A stretch of 64,000 nucleotides of DNA from Ancylomarina euxina (GTDB taxonomy: Bacteria > Bacteroidota > Bacteroidia > Bacteroidales > Marinifilaceae), in NCBI RefSeq assembly GCF_003863355.1, contig NZ_QQWG01000001.1, positions 62,001 to 126,000 on the forward strand, given 5' to 3'. This document shows, piece after piece, positions 36,369 through 44,782 of this stretch (its first letter is position 1; every line of letters begins with the position of its first letter). Position numbers and translations under genes: made by a program. Below the pieces are notes generated by a model. The model searched no databases and was not told the origin of the DNA. It saw only the letters and a program-made list of their open reading frames with translations.

Positions 36369-38171
36369 GTGATAGAAAACAAACACATTGTTCGCTTAAA
36401 AGAGTTGGTTGCTGCCTTACCAGAGAAGCCAGGCGTTTATCAGTTTTTCGATGAGCAGGAAAAGATCATATATGTAGGAAAGGCCAAGCGTTTAAAACGA
36501 CGTGTCGCTTCTTATTTTAATAAGGTGCATGATATTGCCAAAACGAATGTGATGGTAAAGAAAATTGCAGATATCAAACACCTTGTTGTGGAAACGGAGG
36601 AGGATGCGCTTCTTCTGGAAAATAACCTAATTAAAAAGCATCAGCCTCGTTACAATATCCTCCTAAAGGATGATAAATCTTACCCCTGGATTTGTATAAA
36701 AAAGGAAACTTACCCTAGAGTTTTTATCACCCGACAGTTGGTGAAAGATGGATCTGAATATTTTGGACCCTATACCAGTGTTCGCATGGTAAGAACCCTT
36801 ATGGATTTAATTCGTTCGCTATATAAGTTAAGAACATGTAATCTTAAATTGAGTGAAGAGAGTATCTCCCAAGGTAAGTTTAAGGTTTGTCTTGAATATC
36901 ATATTGGTAATTGTAAGGGACCTTGTGTAAGTAAAGAATCATTCGAAGAATACCGTCAGACTATAGCAGAGATTCGCCATATTCTCAAAGGGAATATTAA
37001 AGTGGTTACTGATTTTCTGAATGAAAGGATGCAGATCCTAGCTGCCGATTACAAATATGAAGACGCTCATAAAGTCAAGGAGAAGTTAGATCTTTTGGAG
37101 AAGTATAAGAGCAAGTCAACGATTGTAAGTCCTACGATTGATAATATTGATGTTTATTCAATTTTATCCGATGACGATACGGCTTATGTCAATTTTATAA
37201 AAGTCGTGAGTGGTGCCATTATTCAGGCTCATACCATTGAAATTAAAAAGAAATTGAATGAGAGTGATCCGGAACTTTTATTGATGGGAATCATAGAGAT
37301 TCGACAAAAAATGATAAGTACGGCAAAAGAAATAATCGTGCCTTTCCATCTGGATATGTCTATGCAGAATATTGGATTTACAGTTCCGCAAAGGGGCGAT
37401 AAAAAGAAGCTTCTTGACATGTCATTGCGTAATGTAAAATATTTCCGACAGGAGAAGTTGAAACAGCAGGAGAGAATACTGCCAAAGAAACATTCCGACA
37501 GAATATTGGAAGGTATGAAAAAGGATTTTCGCTTGAAAGACTTGCCTGTTCATGTTGAGTGTTTTGATAATTCGAATATTCAGGGGACTCATCCGGTGGC
37601 ATCCTGCGTGGTTTTTCGAAATGCAAAGCCCTACAAAAAAGATTACCGACATTTTAATATTAAAACAGTCGTTGGTGCCAATGACTTTGCTTCCATGGAA
37701 GAGATCATTTACCGAAGATATAAGCGCTTGTTAGAAGAGGAGAAGTCATTGCCTCAGATGATCGTGATTGATGGTGGGAAAGGGCAGTTGGGAGCTGCTT
37801 TGAATGCTCTTGAAAAACTAGACTTAAGAGGAAAAATTGCGATCGTAGGTATTGCTAAGCGTCTTGAAGAAATTTTCTTCCCGGGCGATCCTTATCCTTT
37901 GTACCTCGATAAGAATTCAGAGAGTTTGAAAGTGGTGCAGCATTTACGAAATGAATCTCACCGATTTGCCATTACCTTTCATCGACAGAAGAGATCGAAG
38001 GCTTTTATTACCTCTGAACTGGATGAAGTGTCTGGAATTGGCCCAAAAACAAAGCAAAGCTTGATTGCGACCTTTAAATCGGTAGAAAATATCAAAAAAT
38101 CGAGTTTGGAGGATCTTGAAAAATGTATAGGTAAAGCAAAAGCCTTAAAGCTCTGGAAACATTTTAATTAG
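36369..38171 (+). CDS. uvrC: UvrABC nucleotide excision repair endonuclease subunit C
   Basis: Makes both incisions around a damaged base in the UvrABC repair complex. 600 residues beginning at GTG 36369. In order: a GIY-YIG nuclease domain (PEKPGVYQFF...IIYVGKAK, residues 18-39) for the 3' cut, a Cys-containing linker with YHIGNCKGPC, a UVR motif (about 205-240) that binds UvrB, an RNase H-like domain (VIDGGKGQLGAA) for the 5' cut and a helix-hairpin-helix tail (SGIGPKTKQSL). All domains are complete. It is followed by a terminator shared with convergent lplA. Confidence 0.97.
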   Translation: MIENKHIVRLKELVAALPEKPGVYQFFDEQEKIIYVGKAKRLKRRVASYFNKVHDIAKTNVMVKKIADIKHLVVETEEDALLLENNLIKKHQPRYNILLKDDKSYPWICIKKETYPRVFITRQLVKDGSEYFGPYTSVRMVRTLMDLIRSLYKLRTCNLKLSEESISQGKFKVCLEYHIGNCKGPCVSKESFEEYRQTIAEIRHILKGNIKVVTDFLNERMQILAADYKYEDAHKVKEKLDLLEKYKSKSTIVSPTIDNIDVYSILSDDDTAYVNFIKVVSGAIIQAHTIEIKKKLNESDPELLLMGIIEIRQKMISTAKEIIVPFHLDMSMQNIGFTVPQRGDKKKLLDMSLRNVKYFRQEKLKQQERILPKKHSDRILEGMKKDFRLKDLPVHVECFDNSNIQGTHPVASCVVFRNAKPYKKDYRHFNIKTVVGANDFASMEEIIYRRYKRLLEEEKSLPQMIVIDGGKGQLGAALNALEKLDLRGKIAIVGIAKRLEEIFFPGDPYPLYLDKNSESLKVVQHLRNESHRFAITFHRQKRSKAFITSELDEVSGIGPKTKQSLIATFKSVENIKKSSLEDLEKCIGKAKALKLWKHFN

Positions 38172-38200
38172 GATATTCTAATTGCAGTAATAAATGATAT

Positions 38201-38227
38201 TTTTAGCCAGTAAATAATTGGCTAAAA
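38201..38227. terminator. Bidirectional terminator between uvrC and lplA
   Basis: TTTTAGCCA at 38201-38209 and TGGCTAAAA at 38219-38227 form a perfect 9-bp stem with a 9-nt loop between two convergent genes. The lplA stop codon lies inside the right arm, so ribosomes finishing lplA would cover the hairpin. Confidence 0.75.
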
Positions 38228-39205
38228 GATGGCTCTGATTAATTCGTTAAGTTCTAAATTTAAGAAATACTCATTTAGATCGATTTGTTCCAGTTCCAGA
38301 AGCAAACTTTCCTTGTGATGGGGGATATTGAGTAGTTTATTTTCCAGCTCGCTAATATTTCCCATTTTAATACAATTACCCAGAATTTCAGATCTGACGA
38401 TGCGTCCTTTTTCTATATCAAGTTCCACTTCCAGAATATTGCCGTTGGGGAAACTGATGAGTCTTTCGAATTTGTATTTTGGGGAGTAGCCAAAATTCCA
38501 TTCCCACTTCAGGTACTTTTCTTCCATCAGCTTTTGAATAGCTTGATGATCTTCTTCAGTCAGTTCGTAGGGCTTAACTTCTGGGAATTGGCTTTGAACG
38601 TGATTAATAATTTTGTTCTGCAGTTCTTCAATACTTAGAGGAGTGGAGAGGTGATCACTGATGTTTGTTACACGACTTCTAATGGAACGAACACCCCTGT
38701 CACGAAACTTTAGTGGATTAACCTTCAACAGGCTATTTAAGCGGCTCAAATCGCTTGAGAAAAGCATGGTGCCGTGTTGCATCACCTTGTTTCTGTAGAT
38801 ATGGGAGGCATTCCCTGAGAATTTCAAGCCATCAATGGTTAAATCACTCTTTCCTTCGAATTTAGCATTCACATTTAAAGTCTGGAGCACATCGATGACG
38901 GGTTGTGAATACTTTCTGAAATTGATGAGTTCGCCTTTTTTTCCATTGCTGATGAAGCAATAGTTTAAATTTCCTTCGTCATGAAAAACAGTCCCACCAC
39001 CTGAAAGACGACGAACAATTTCTATTCCCTCTTCTTCACATTTATCCAAATTGATTTCAGCTAAAGCATTCTGATGTTTACCAATAACGATTGCCGCTTT
39101 GTTGCGGTAGAGCATATAGAAGCTCTCATCGAAATTTTTAAGAAAGTATTCTTCTGTTGCCTGATTGAAGGCGGCTTGATTGCTTTTGCTGATATAGTAG
39201 AACAT
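38222..39205 (-). CDS. lplA: Lipoate-protein ligase A
   Basis: Attaches free lipoate to the lipoyl domains of 2-oxoacid dehydrogenases and the glycine cleavage H protein, through a lipoyl-AMP intermediate. 327 residues: the catalytic domain (1-about 240) has the lipoate-binding RRLSGGGTVFHDEGNLNYCF motif and KGKSDLTI-type Lys-containing core (KFEGKSDLTIDGLKFSGNA), and a C-terminal accessory domain (about 250-327) completes a bipartite ligase. It stands alone on the reverse strand and ends in a terminator shared with uvrC. Confidence 0.95.
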   Translation of the reverse strand: MFYYISKSNQAAFNQATEEYFLKNFDESFYMLYRNKAAIVIGKHQNALAEINLDKCEEEGIEIVRRLSGGGTVFHDEGNLNYCFISNGKKGELINFRKYSQPVIDVLQTLNVNAKFEGKSDLTIDGLKFSGNASHIYRNKVMQHGTMLFSSDLSRLNSLLKVNPLKFRDRGVRSIRSRVTNISDHLSTPLSIEELQNKIINHVQSQFPEVKPYELTEEDHQAIQKLMEEKYLKWEWNFGYSPKYKFERLISFPNGNILEVELDIEKGRIVRSEILGNCIKMGNISELENKLLNIPHHKESLLLELEQIDLNEYFLNLELNELIRAIF

Positions 39206-39389
39206 GTCGTATTTATAATTTTGGAGATCTGATTTTGGATTCAGAAGTAGTAAGGAAGTCCAAAATCATCAAGCATATTTTTTCGATTACTTATTACAAA
39301 TATGCTCAATAAAATCGGATTGTCTTTATTAAGATTTGATTTTAATAGTAGGTTTATGTTCTTTTTCTATTTATAAATCAGCAAAAATT

Positions 39390-39397
39390 TAACTTTG
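39390..39397 (+). promoter_or_regulatory. -7 box TAACTTTG ahead of dtd
   Basis: TAACTTTG fits TAnnTTTG and would start transcription near 39404, only about 20 nt before the dtd ATG. A short leader of this kind is usual in Bacteroidota. Confidence 0.55.
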
Positions 39398-39423
39398 CTA
39401 AACGAGAATTTAAAATTTAGAAA

Positions 39424-39876
39424 ATGCGCGTTGTTATACAGAGAGTGAATCGGGCTTCAGTAGAAGTTGAGAACCAGATAATCGGAGAAATAGAGAAGGG
39501 CCTTCTAATTCTGGTAGGGATAGAAAATGCCGATGGACAAGAGGATATCGATTGGTTGTGCAAGAAGATTTGTGGTCTGAGAATATTCGACGACGAAGCC
39601 GGCGTTATGAATAAATCACTTATAGAAGTAGGAGGCGATATTTTAGCCATTAGTCAGTTTACCCTGCATGCCCGCACCAAAAAAGGCAATCGACCTTCCT
39701 ATATCAATGCCGCAAAGCCAGACATTTCAATTCCCTTATACGAATCATTTTTATCAGCTTTGGAGAAGGAGAGTGGCAAAATACCTCAGAGAGGAAAGTT
39801 TGGTGCCGAAATGCAAGTGGCTTTGATTAACGATGGCCCTGTGACCATAACGATTGATAGCAAAAACAAAGAATAG
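39424..39876 (+). CDS. dtd: D-aminoacyl-tRNA deacylase
   Basis: Removes D-amino acids (and glycine mischarged on tRNA-Ala) from tRNA. 150 residues, standard length, dimeric cytosolic enzyme. The two signatures that line the active site are present: SQFTL (about 79-83) and the cross-subunit Gly-cisPro motif NDGPVT (about 137-142). The N-terminus MRVVIQRVNRASVEV is typical. The gene stands alone ahead of a repeat-filled spacer and the MazG-like gene. Confidence 0.96.
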   Translation: MRVVIQRVNRASVEVENQIIGEIEKGLLILVGIENADGQEDIDWLCKKICGLRIFDDEAGVMNKSLIEVGGDILAISQFTLHARTKKGNRPSYINAAKPDISIPLYESFLSALEKESGKIPQRGKFGAEMQVALINDGPVTITIDSKNKE

Positions 39877-39945
39877 TTGATGCGGTGATTCGATGATGTG
39901 ATGATTAGCTGATCTGGCAATTTGTTAAAGTGATGGTGTGAAAAA
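39877..39945. repeat. Degenerate GATGATGTGATGATT word repeat
   Basis: Words such as GATTCGATGATGTGATGATTAG and GTGATGGTGTG are repeated with drift. The same words occur before the nucleotidyltransferase gene (23103-23137). No gene is visible from 39877 to the heptanucleotide array at 40071. Confidence 0.5.
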
Positions 39946-40070
39946 CATGACAATACATTAAATTGCTGATACATAGCTTTGTGTGCGGTCGGGCTTGATT
40001 GCAGTAAATACGAAATTTCATATGAATCAGTTTCAAACTTGCCCATGAAATCCGAACTTTGCACCTATAA

Positions 40071-40126
40071 ACTCATAACTCATAACTCATAACTCATAAC
40101 TCATAACTCATAACTCATAACTCATG
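40071..40126. repeat. Eight-copy ACTCATA heptanucleotide tandem array
   Basis: Seven perfect copies of ACTCATA are followed by an eighth, ACTCATG, whose ATG is the start codon of the MazG-like gene. The array forms the whole visible leader next to the start codon. Simple repeats of this length can change copy number by replication slippage, which here would alter the length of the 5' leader in steps of 7 nt. Confidence 0.95.
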
Positions 40127-40459
40127 AAAGATGTCAGTATTAAAGAAGCACAAGAGCAGGTCGATGCCTGGATTAAAAAATACGGTGTGCGTTATTTTAG
40201 CGAGTTGACTAATATGGCTATTCTAACAGAAGAAGTTGGGGAAGTGGCACGTTTGATTGCACGGAAATATGGTGATCAATCCTTTAAAGCTAGTGATGCT
40301 GATAAGGATTTAGGCGACGAGATGGCAGATGTGCTTTGGGTACTGATCTGTTTGGCCAACCAGACTGGGGTTGATTTGACCGAGGCTTTCAAAAAGAATA
40401 TAGAAAAGAAAACGAATCGGGATAAGACCCGACATCTGAATAATGATAAGCTTAAATAA
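40124..40459 (+). CDS. MazG-like nucleotide pyrophosphohydrolase
   Basis: All-alpha NTP pyrophosphohydrolase of 111 residues, a single MazG-type domain. The metal-binding pattern is present: EEVGE (helix 1) and DEMAD (helix 2, after a 24-residue loop). Enzymes of this type remove non-canonical nucleotides such as dUTP or (d)NTPs; the preferred one cannot be read from sequence. The start codon is the last three bases of the heptanucleotide array at 40071-40126, with no room for a conventional ribosome-binding site other than the repeat itself. It is followed by deoC on the same strand. Confidence 0.9.
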   Translation: MKDVSIKEAQEQVDAWIKKYGVRYFSELTNMAILTEEVGEVARLIARKYGDQSFKASDADKDLGDEMADVLWVLICLANQTGVDLTEAFKKNIEKKTNRDKTRHLNNDKLK

Positions 40460-40512
40460 ACTTGCGAATTGCAAATAAATTAATAGAAATAGGGGATCAA
40501 CTAAAATTATCC

Positions 40513-40520
40513 TATTTTTG
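40513..40520 (+). promoter_or_regulatory. -7 box TATTTTTG ahead of deoC
   Basis: TATTTTTG fits TAnnTTTG and would start transcription near 40527, leaving an untranslated leader of about 95 nt before deoC. The leader holds GGCTGAGAGTATT, which resembles a part of the TPP riboswitch, but the rest of that fold is missing. Confidence 0.5.
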
Positions 40521-40621
40521 TGACTTGAAAGAAAATATTCTATGCCGTTTAGGCTGAGAGTATTAATGGAAAAATCAGCGAATAACGATTCGCAACTGGT
40601 TATTAATTATTTATATACATT

Positions 40622-41521
40622 ATGGAGAGAGACATTTTAGAAATCTTAAAATCATACGATCTTAAGATTAGCGATGCAGAAGTTAAGGCAAATGTCAAAA
40701 CAATTGTTGATAGAGATTACAAATCTTTATACACAGTTGAGAATCTTAAGAAGAATTTTTCTTTGATCGATTTAACGACACTGAACTCGACAGACACGCA
40801 CGCAAAGGCTAAAAGTTTTGCTGACAATGTAAATAACTTCCAGAATGATTTTGACATGCCAAATGTGGCCGCTATTTGTGTATATCCATACCAGGTACCT
40901 ACATTGAATGAAAACTTAAAAGCTGAGGGCGTTAGAATAGCTTCTGTAGCAGGTGTTTTCCCATCTTCTCAATCATACGTTGAAGTTAAAGCATTGGAAT
41001 GTAAAATGGCCGTTGAAAAGGGAGCTAACGATATCGATATTGTGATATCAATTGGTGCTTTCCTTGAAGGACATTATCAAACGGTATTTGATGAAATTGC
41101 TATTCAGAAAGAAGCTTGCGGCGATGCACATTTGAAGGTTATTCTTGAAACAGGAGAACTTAAGACTGCAGAGAATATTCGTAAGGCATCTATTCTAGCA
41201 ATGGAGGCTGGTGCTGATTTTATCAAGACTTCGACTGGTAAAGTACCTGTTAATGCAACTCTGGAGGCAGCTTATATCATGACTCAAGCTATTACTGAGT
41301 ATTATGAAAAAGCAGGCCGTATGGTTGGTTTTAAGCCTGCTGGTGGAATTTCAACAGCTAAGGATGCTATTGAGTTTTACGCCATATCTAAGAACAACTT
41401 AGGAGAGGCATGGTTGAATAATAAATGGTCTAGAATTGGAGCTTCAAGTCTAGCTAATAGTCTGTTGACCGAGATCCATAAATTGGAGACAGGGGAAGAA
41501 AAGGAGATTAAGTATTTCTAA
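40622..41521 (+). CDS. deoC: Deoxyribose-phosphate aldolase
   Basis: Cleaves 2-deoxyribose 5-phosphate to glyceraldehyde 3-phosphate and acetaldehyde, feeding nucleoside carbon into glycolysis. 299 residues. The Schiff-base Lys lies in FIKTSTGK (about 201-208) and the second active-site Lys in GFKPAGGI (about 237-244). The helical insert KNNLGEAWLNNKWSRIG is seen in the longer DeoC proteins. A terminator (41549-41572) follows. It is transcribed from its own promoter; ade upstream belongs to the same nucleoside-salvage theme, though it is 4 kb away. Confidence 0.95.
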   Translation: MERDILEILKSYDLKISDAEVKANVKTIVDRDYKSLYTVENLKKNFSLIDLTTLNSTDTHAKAKSFADNVNNFQNDFDMPNVAAICVYPYQVPTLNENLKAEGVRIASVAGVFPSSQSYVEVKALECKMAVEKGANDIDIVISIGAFLEGHYQTVFDEIAIQKEACGDAHLKVILETGELKTAENIRKASILAMEAGADFIKTSTGKVPVNATLEAAYIMTQAITEYYEKAGRMVGFKPAGGISTAKDAIEFYAISKNNLGEAWLNNKWSRIGASSLANSLLTEIHKLETGEEKEIKYF

Positions 41522-41828
41522 TTCTGACACTTATGTAAATTGAGATAAAAGCCGGATAATTCCGGTTTTTTTATGTCTTAACAAAATAATTGAACTGAAA
41601 ACTTGCTTCTTGTGAAATATTATGTAACTTCATTCTTGGTTTAAATATCAGTTTAGCATTTAAATATGTCTATTCATCTTTAAAATTTATCAGCTTATAG
41701 TAAATAGTTAATCCGTTTAAGATGTAATAATTCTAACTATTACTGATTAATTTTGTTATATCGATGAGTAAATAACGAACTGTTTAAAAATCAAATAATT
41801 TAAGTTGTTTGAATAAATTTTCTATCTA
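41522..41828. other. 307-bp intergenic region: terminator, AT-rich spacer, promoter
   Basis: A terminator for deoC (41549-41572) is followed by AT-rich sequence without an open frame. The -7 box TAATTTTG at 41748-41755 fits TAnnTTTG and would start transcription near 41762, about 67 nt before the PAS histidine kinase. Confidence 0.6.
41549..41572 (+). terminator. Terminator after deoC
   Basis: AAGCCGGA (41549-41556) pairs with TCCGGTTT (41561-41568) around a 4-nt loop and runs into seven T residues. This is a compact intrinsic terminator. Confidence 0.85.
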
Positions 41829-43685
41829 ATGAAATTAGATATAAATCTGAAAGAAGAAAGTAAAATCAGAATGTTAGAGGACGAGATTCTTGAGCTCAAG
41901 CAAAGGCTAGAATTAGCACAAGCTGGATCTGTAAAGCTGTCTCATTCTTCTGACTACAAGTCATTTTCAGAACTGTTTGGAGTTGTTGATAGTGACTTTA
42001 ATTTGCTTTCAGTAAATAATGAATCGAATCATTTTATTGGTAAGCCCCAAAATAAACTTAAAGTACAGAAATGTTATTCTGCGTTTCGTGACCTGAATCA
42101 GCCTTGTGATGGCTGTACAATTTCTACTGACAATACCAATAAATTAGTTTGGTATTTTCTTCAGCCACAACTCTCAAATAAAAATAGACCTTGTAATAGG
42201 AGCATTATTACTCCTGCAAATCTTATAGAACCCTTTGAGTTGACTTTAAAAGAAACAGATCTCTTTTACGAACAACTTTTTGAGTCGACTGGAGATGCGC
42301 TTCTGATCATAGATTGTAAGGGTCGTATTTTGAAATTTACAAAAAAGCTATGTGAGATGCTCTCATATTCTGAAGAAGAATTTTCAAAATTGACGATTTT
42401 CGATATTGATGACCCAACAAATTCACTTTCTTTTGATGAAAGAGCTTGTCAGATAAAAAGAGATAAAGGAGCTATATTTGAAACAGATTTAATTTCTAAA
42501 TCTGGCAAACTAATACCTGTTGAATCTAGCTCTTCTCCAATAAGGTATCATAGTAAAACCGTATTTTTTGTTACTTTCAGAAATATTGAAGAGCGTCTAA
42601 ATGCTCAGAAGGAGCTTCTGGAAAGTGAGATTCGTTTTCGTACTTTAGTTGAAAATGCAAATGATTTAGTGATGCGTTTCGATAGAGAACATCGTCACGT
42701 ATTTGTAAACTCCGCTTCTCAGCAAGTTTTAGGTATTCCTCCACAAAATTTTATTGGCAAAACACACCAGGAAATGGGATTTCCTGACGATTTGTGTTTA
42801 TTGTGGGAAGAAGAAATGGATAAGGTTTTTGAATCAGGTATTACCGATGTTATTGATTTTTCGATTCAAGCAAAAGGACGCGATATTGATTTTGAATGGC
42901 AGCTTATTCCTGAATTTGATACAGAAGATGAAATACCCTATTTGTTGGCTGTTGCTCGCGATGTATCAAAGCGAACAATGAGTGAAAAAGCTTTAGAAGA
43001 AGCCTTGAAAACGAAGGATAAGTTCTTCTCAATTATAGCTCATGATCTTAGGAATCCTTTTGGATCTTTAAGAACACTCTCTGAGTATTTACAAAACTCT
43101 GAGGATCTTACAAAAGAAGAAATTCAGGAATTTGCAGAGATTATTCATGCATCGGCTTGTCAAGGCTATGATTTGCTCGAAAATCTTTTAGAGTGGTCAA
43201 GATCGCAAAGGGGAAGTATAAAATGGCAACCTCAGGAGTTTGATCTGGTAGAATTAATTGATTCAAATATCAAATTAATACAAGCCAATATTCATAAAAA
43301 ACAGATTCATTTAAATTTCCAGGCAGAAACAAGTCAATATGTCTTTGCCGATAAGTATATGATTGATACAGTCATCAGAAATTTATTAGCAAATGCAGTC
43401 AAGTTTACATATATGAATGGAAATATTGATGTTTTTCTGATTGAGAAAGAGAAACACTATTGTGTTTCCATAAAAGATGATGGTAAAGGAATAAGCAAAA
43501 ATAACCAAAAAAAACTTTTCCATTTGGATAATCAGTACTCAAGTCTAGGTACAGCAATGGAAACAGGTACAGGTCTCGGCTTGATTCTTTGTAAGGAATT
43601 CATAGATATTAATAATGGTGAAATTTGGGTTGAAAGCGAAGGGGGAAAGGGAAGTTGCTTCTCATTCACAGTTCCAAAGAAATAA
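41829..43685 (+). CDS. Orphan PAS-domain sensor histidine kinase (cytosolic)
   Basis: 618 residues with no membrane segment. A short coiled coil (1-32) leads into a PAS-like domain with a Cys cluster (Cys82, Cys93 and Cys96 in QPCDGC), then two PAS domains with PAC ends (about 145-255 and 265-385). The HisKA box carries His405 (SIIAHDLRNPFGS), and the HATPase domain has NLLANAVKF, DDGKGIS and GTGLGLILCKEF. It has no response regulator nearby. The Cys cluster could bind a metal, heme or flavin, or sense thiols, but I cannot tell. It converges on the polyprenyl synthase gene with a 7-bp gap. Confidence 0.93.
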   Translation: MKLDINLKEESKIRMLEDEILELKQRLELAQAGSVKLSHSSDYKSFSELFGVVDSDFNLLSVNNESNHFIGKPQNKLKVQKCYSAFRDLNQPCDGCTISTDNTNKLVWYFLQPQLSNKNRPCNRSIITPANLIEPFELTLKETDLFYEQLFESTGDALLIIDCKGRILKFTKKLCEMLSYSEEEFSKLTIFDIDDPTNSLSFDERACQIKRDKGAIFETDLISKSGKLIPVESSSSPIRYHSKTVFFVTFRNIEERLNAQKELLESEIRFRTLVENANDLVMRFDREHRHVFVNSASQQVLGIPPQNFIGKTHQEMGFPDDLCLLWEEEMDKVFESGITDVIDFSIQAKGRDIDFEWQLIPEFDTEDEIPYLLAVARDVSKRTMSEKALEEALKTKDKFFSIIAHDLRNPFGSLRTLSEYLQNSEDLTKEEIQEFAEIIHASACQGYDLLENLLEWSRSQRGSIKWQPQEFDLVELIDSNIKLIQANIHKKQIHLNFQAETSQYVFADKYMIDTVIRNLLANAVKFTYMNGNIDVFLIEKEKHYCVSIKDDGKGISKNNQKKLFHLDNQYSSLGTAMETGTGLGLILCKEFIDINNGEIWVESEGGKGSCFSFTVPKK

Positions 43686-43692
43686 GTTACCT

Positions 43693-44676
43693 TTATTTTT
43701 TTCTTTCAATGGTATAATTAACCAAAGCTATCATTGCATCCTTAACTTCAGAATTTGCAAAAGTCATTAAGATAGCATCTGCTTTCGCTTTGTACTCCAA
43801 CATCTTTTCTCGGGTATATTCAATACCACCCTTATCTTTTACAAACTTGATAAGTTCCTGAACCCGAGCTTTATCCTTATTGTGTTTTTTAAGGCTTTTA
43901 AGCACCCATTTTCTGTCATCAGGAGAACAGTTTCTTAAAACATAAATAAGGGGTAGAGTCAGCTTTCTTTCCTTAATATCATTACCTGTCGGTTTTCCAA
44001 TGGCAGCTTGTTTGTCGTAGTCGAAAAGGTCATCCTTAATTTGGAAAGCAATCCCTAAATAAACCCCGAATTGTTTCATTTTTTCTTGGCTTTCAACATC
44101 TGCATTTACCGATAGTGCGCCCAATTGTGTACAGGCAGCTATCAGGCTAGCCGTTTTTTTGTAGATAATGTCAAAGTAGAGGTCTTCAGTAATATTAAGC
44201 TTTTTCGATTTCTCAATTTGTAACAGCTCTCCCTCACTCATATCTTTTACTGACTCAGAAACAAACTTGAGTTGATCAAATTCATTATTATCCAAAGCAA
44301 TTAACAGGCCTTTAGATAAAAGAAAGTCGCCAACCAAAACGGCAACTTTCGATTTCCATAGGGCATTGATCGAGAAAAACCCTCTTCTTTCATAAGCTTC
44401 GTCAACAACATCGTCGTGTACTAAAGTTGCTGTATGCAAAAGTTGAGTAAGCGTGGCAGCTATATATGTTGACTGATTGATTTCTCCACATAGTTTAGCA
44501 GCTAGAAACACCAAAATAGGTCGCATCTCTTTACCTTTTCGTTTGATGATGTATTGATTGATAATATCAAGCAGACGAACCTTAGTTCGCATAGCATCGC
44601 GGAAATAGGGATCAAATTCTTTTAACTCTTTTTTAATAGGAGCCTTAATCGTGTTAAGTGTAGAAGCTTTTGTCAT
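43693..44676 (-). CDS. Polyprenyl diphosphate synthase (octaprenyl type)
   Basis: Makes the long prenyl diphosphate used for menaquinone side chains. 327 residues from the preferred ATG at 44676; an upstream ATG at 44685 would add three. It is a trans-prenyltransferase with both aspartate-rich motifs: LVHDDVVDEAYERRG (first) and QIKDDLFDYD (second), plus GDFLLSKG and GKPTGNDIKERKLTLPLI. Residues before the first motif are bulky, as in long-chain enzymes, but the exact chain length cannot be read. Downstream of the PAP2 gene on the same strand, with a 97-bp gap. Confidence 0.9.
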   Translation of the reverse strand: MTKASTLNTIKAPIKKELKEFDPYFRDAMRTKVRLLDIINQYIIKRKGKEMRPILVFLAAKLCGEINQSTYIAATLTQLLHTATLVHDDVVDEAYERRGFFSINALWKSKVAVLVGDFLLSKGLLIALDNNEFDQLKFVSESVKDMSEGELLQIEKSKKLNITEDLYFDIIYKKTASLIAACTQLGALSVNADVESQEKMKQFGVYLGIAFQIKDDLFDYDKQAAIGKPTGNDIKERKLTLPLIYVLRNCSPDDRKWVLKSLKKHNKDKARVQELIKFVKDKGGIEYTREKMLEYKAKADAILMTFANSEVKDAMIALVNYTIERKK

Positions 44677-44782
44677 AGCAACCAAAGGTAAAAATTTAGA
44701 GCAATCAACAACTAAAAATAAATGTAAATTTTCAGATGTCGAAGTCTTTAAAAGAAATAGAATAACTACAGGCTCTCACATT

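Noticed and set aside
40071-40126. CRISPR array
   Set aside because: The units are 7 bp and directly adjacent without spacers, so it is a simple tandem repeat. No CRISPR or cas gene is present anywhere in the window.
40540-40620. Possible TPP riboswitch before deoC (GGCTGAGAGTATT)
   Set aside because: Only the CTGAGA part is present; the second conserved block of the THI box and the closing stem are not found, and deoC is not a thiamine gene.
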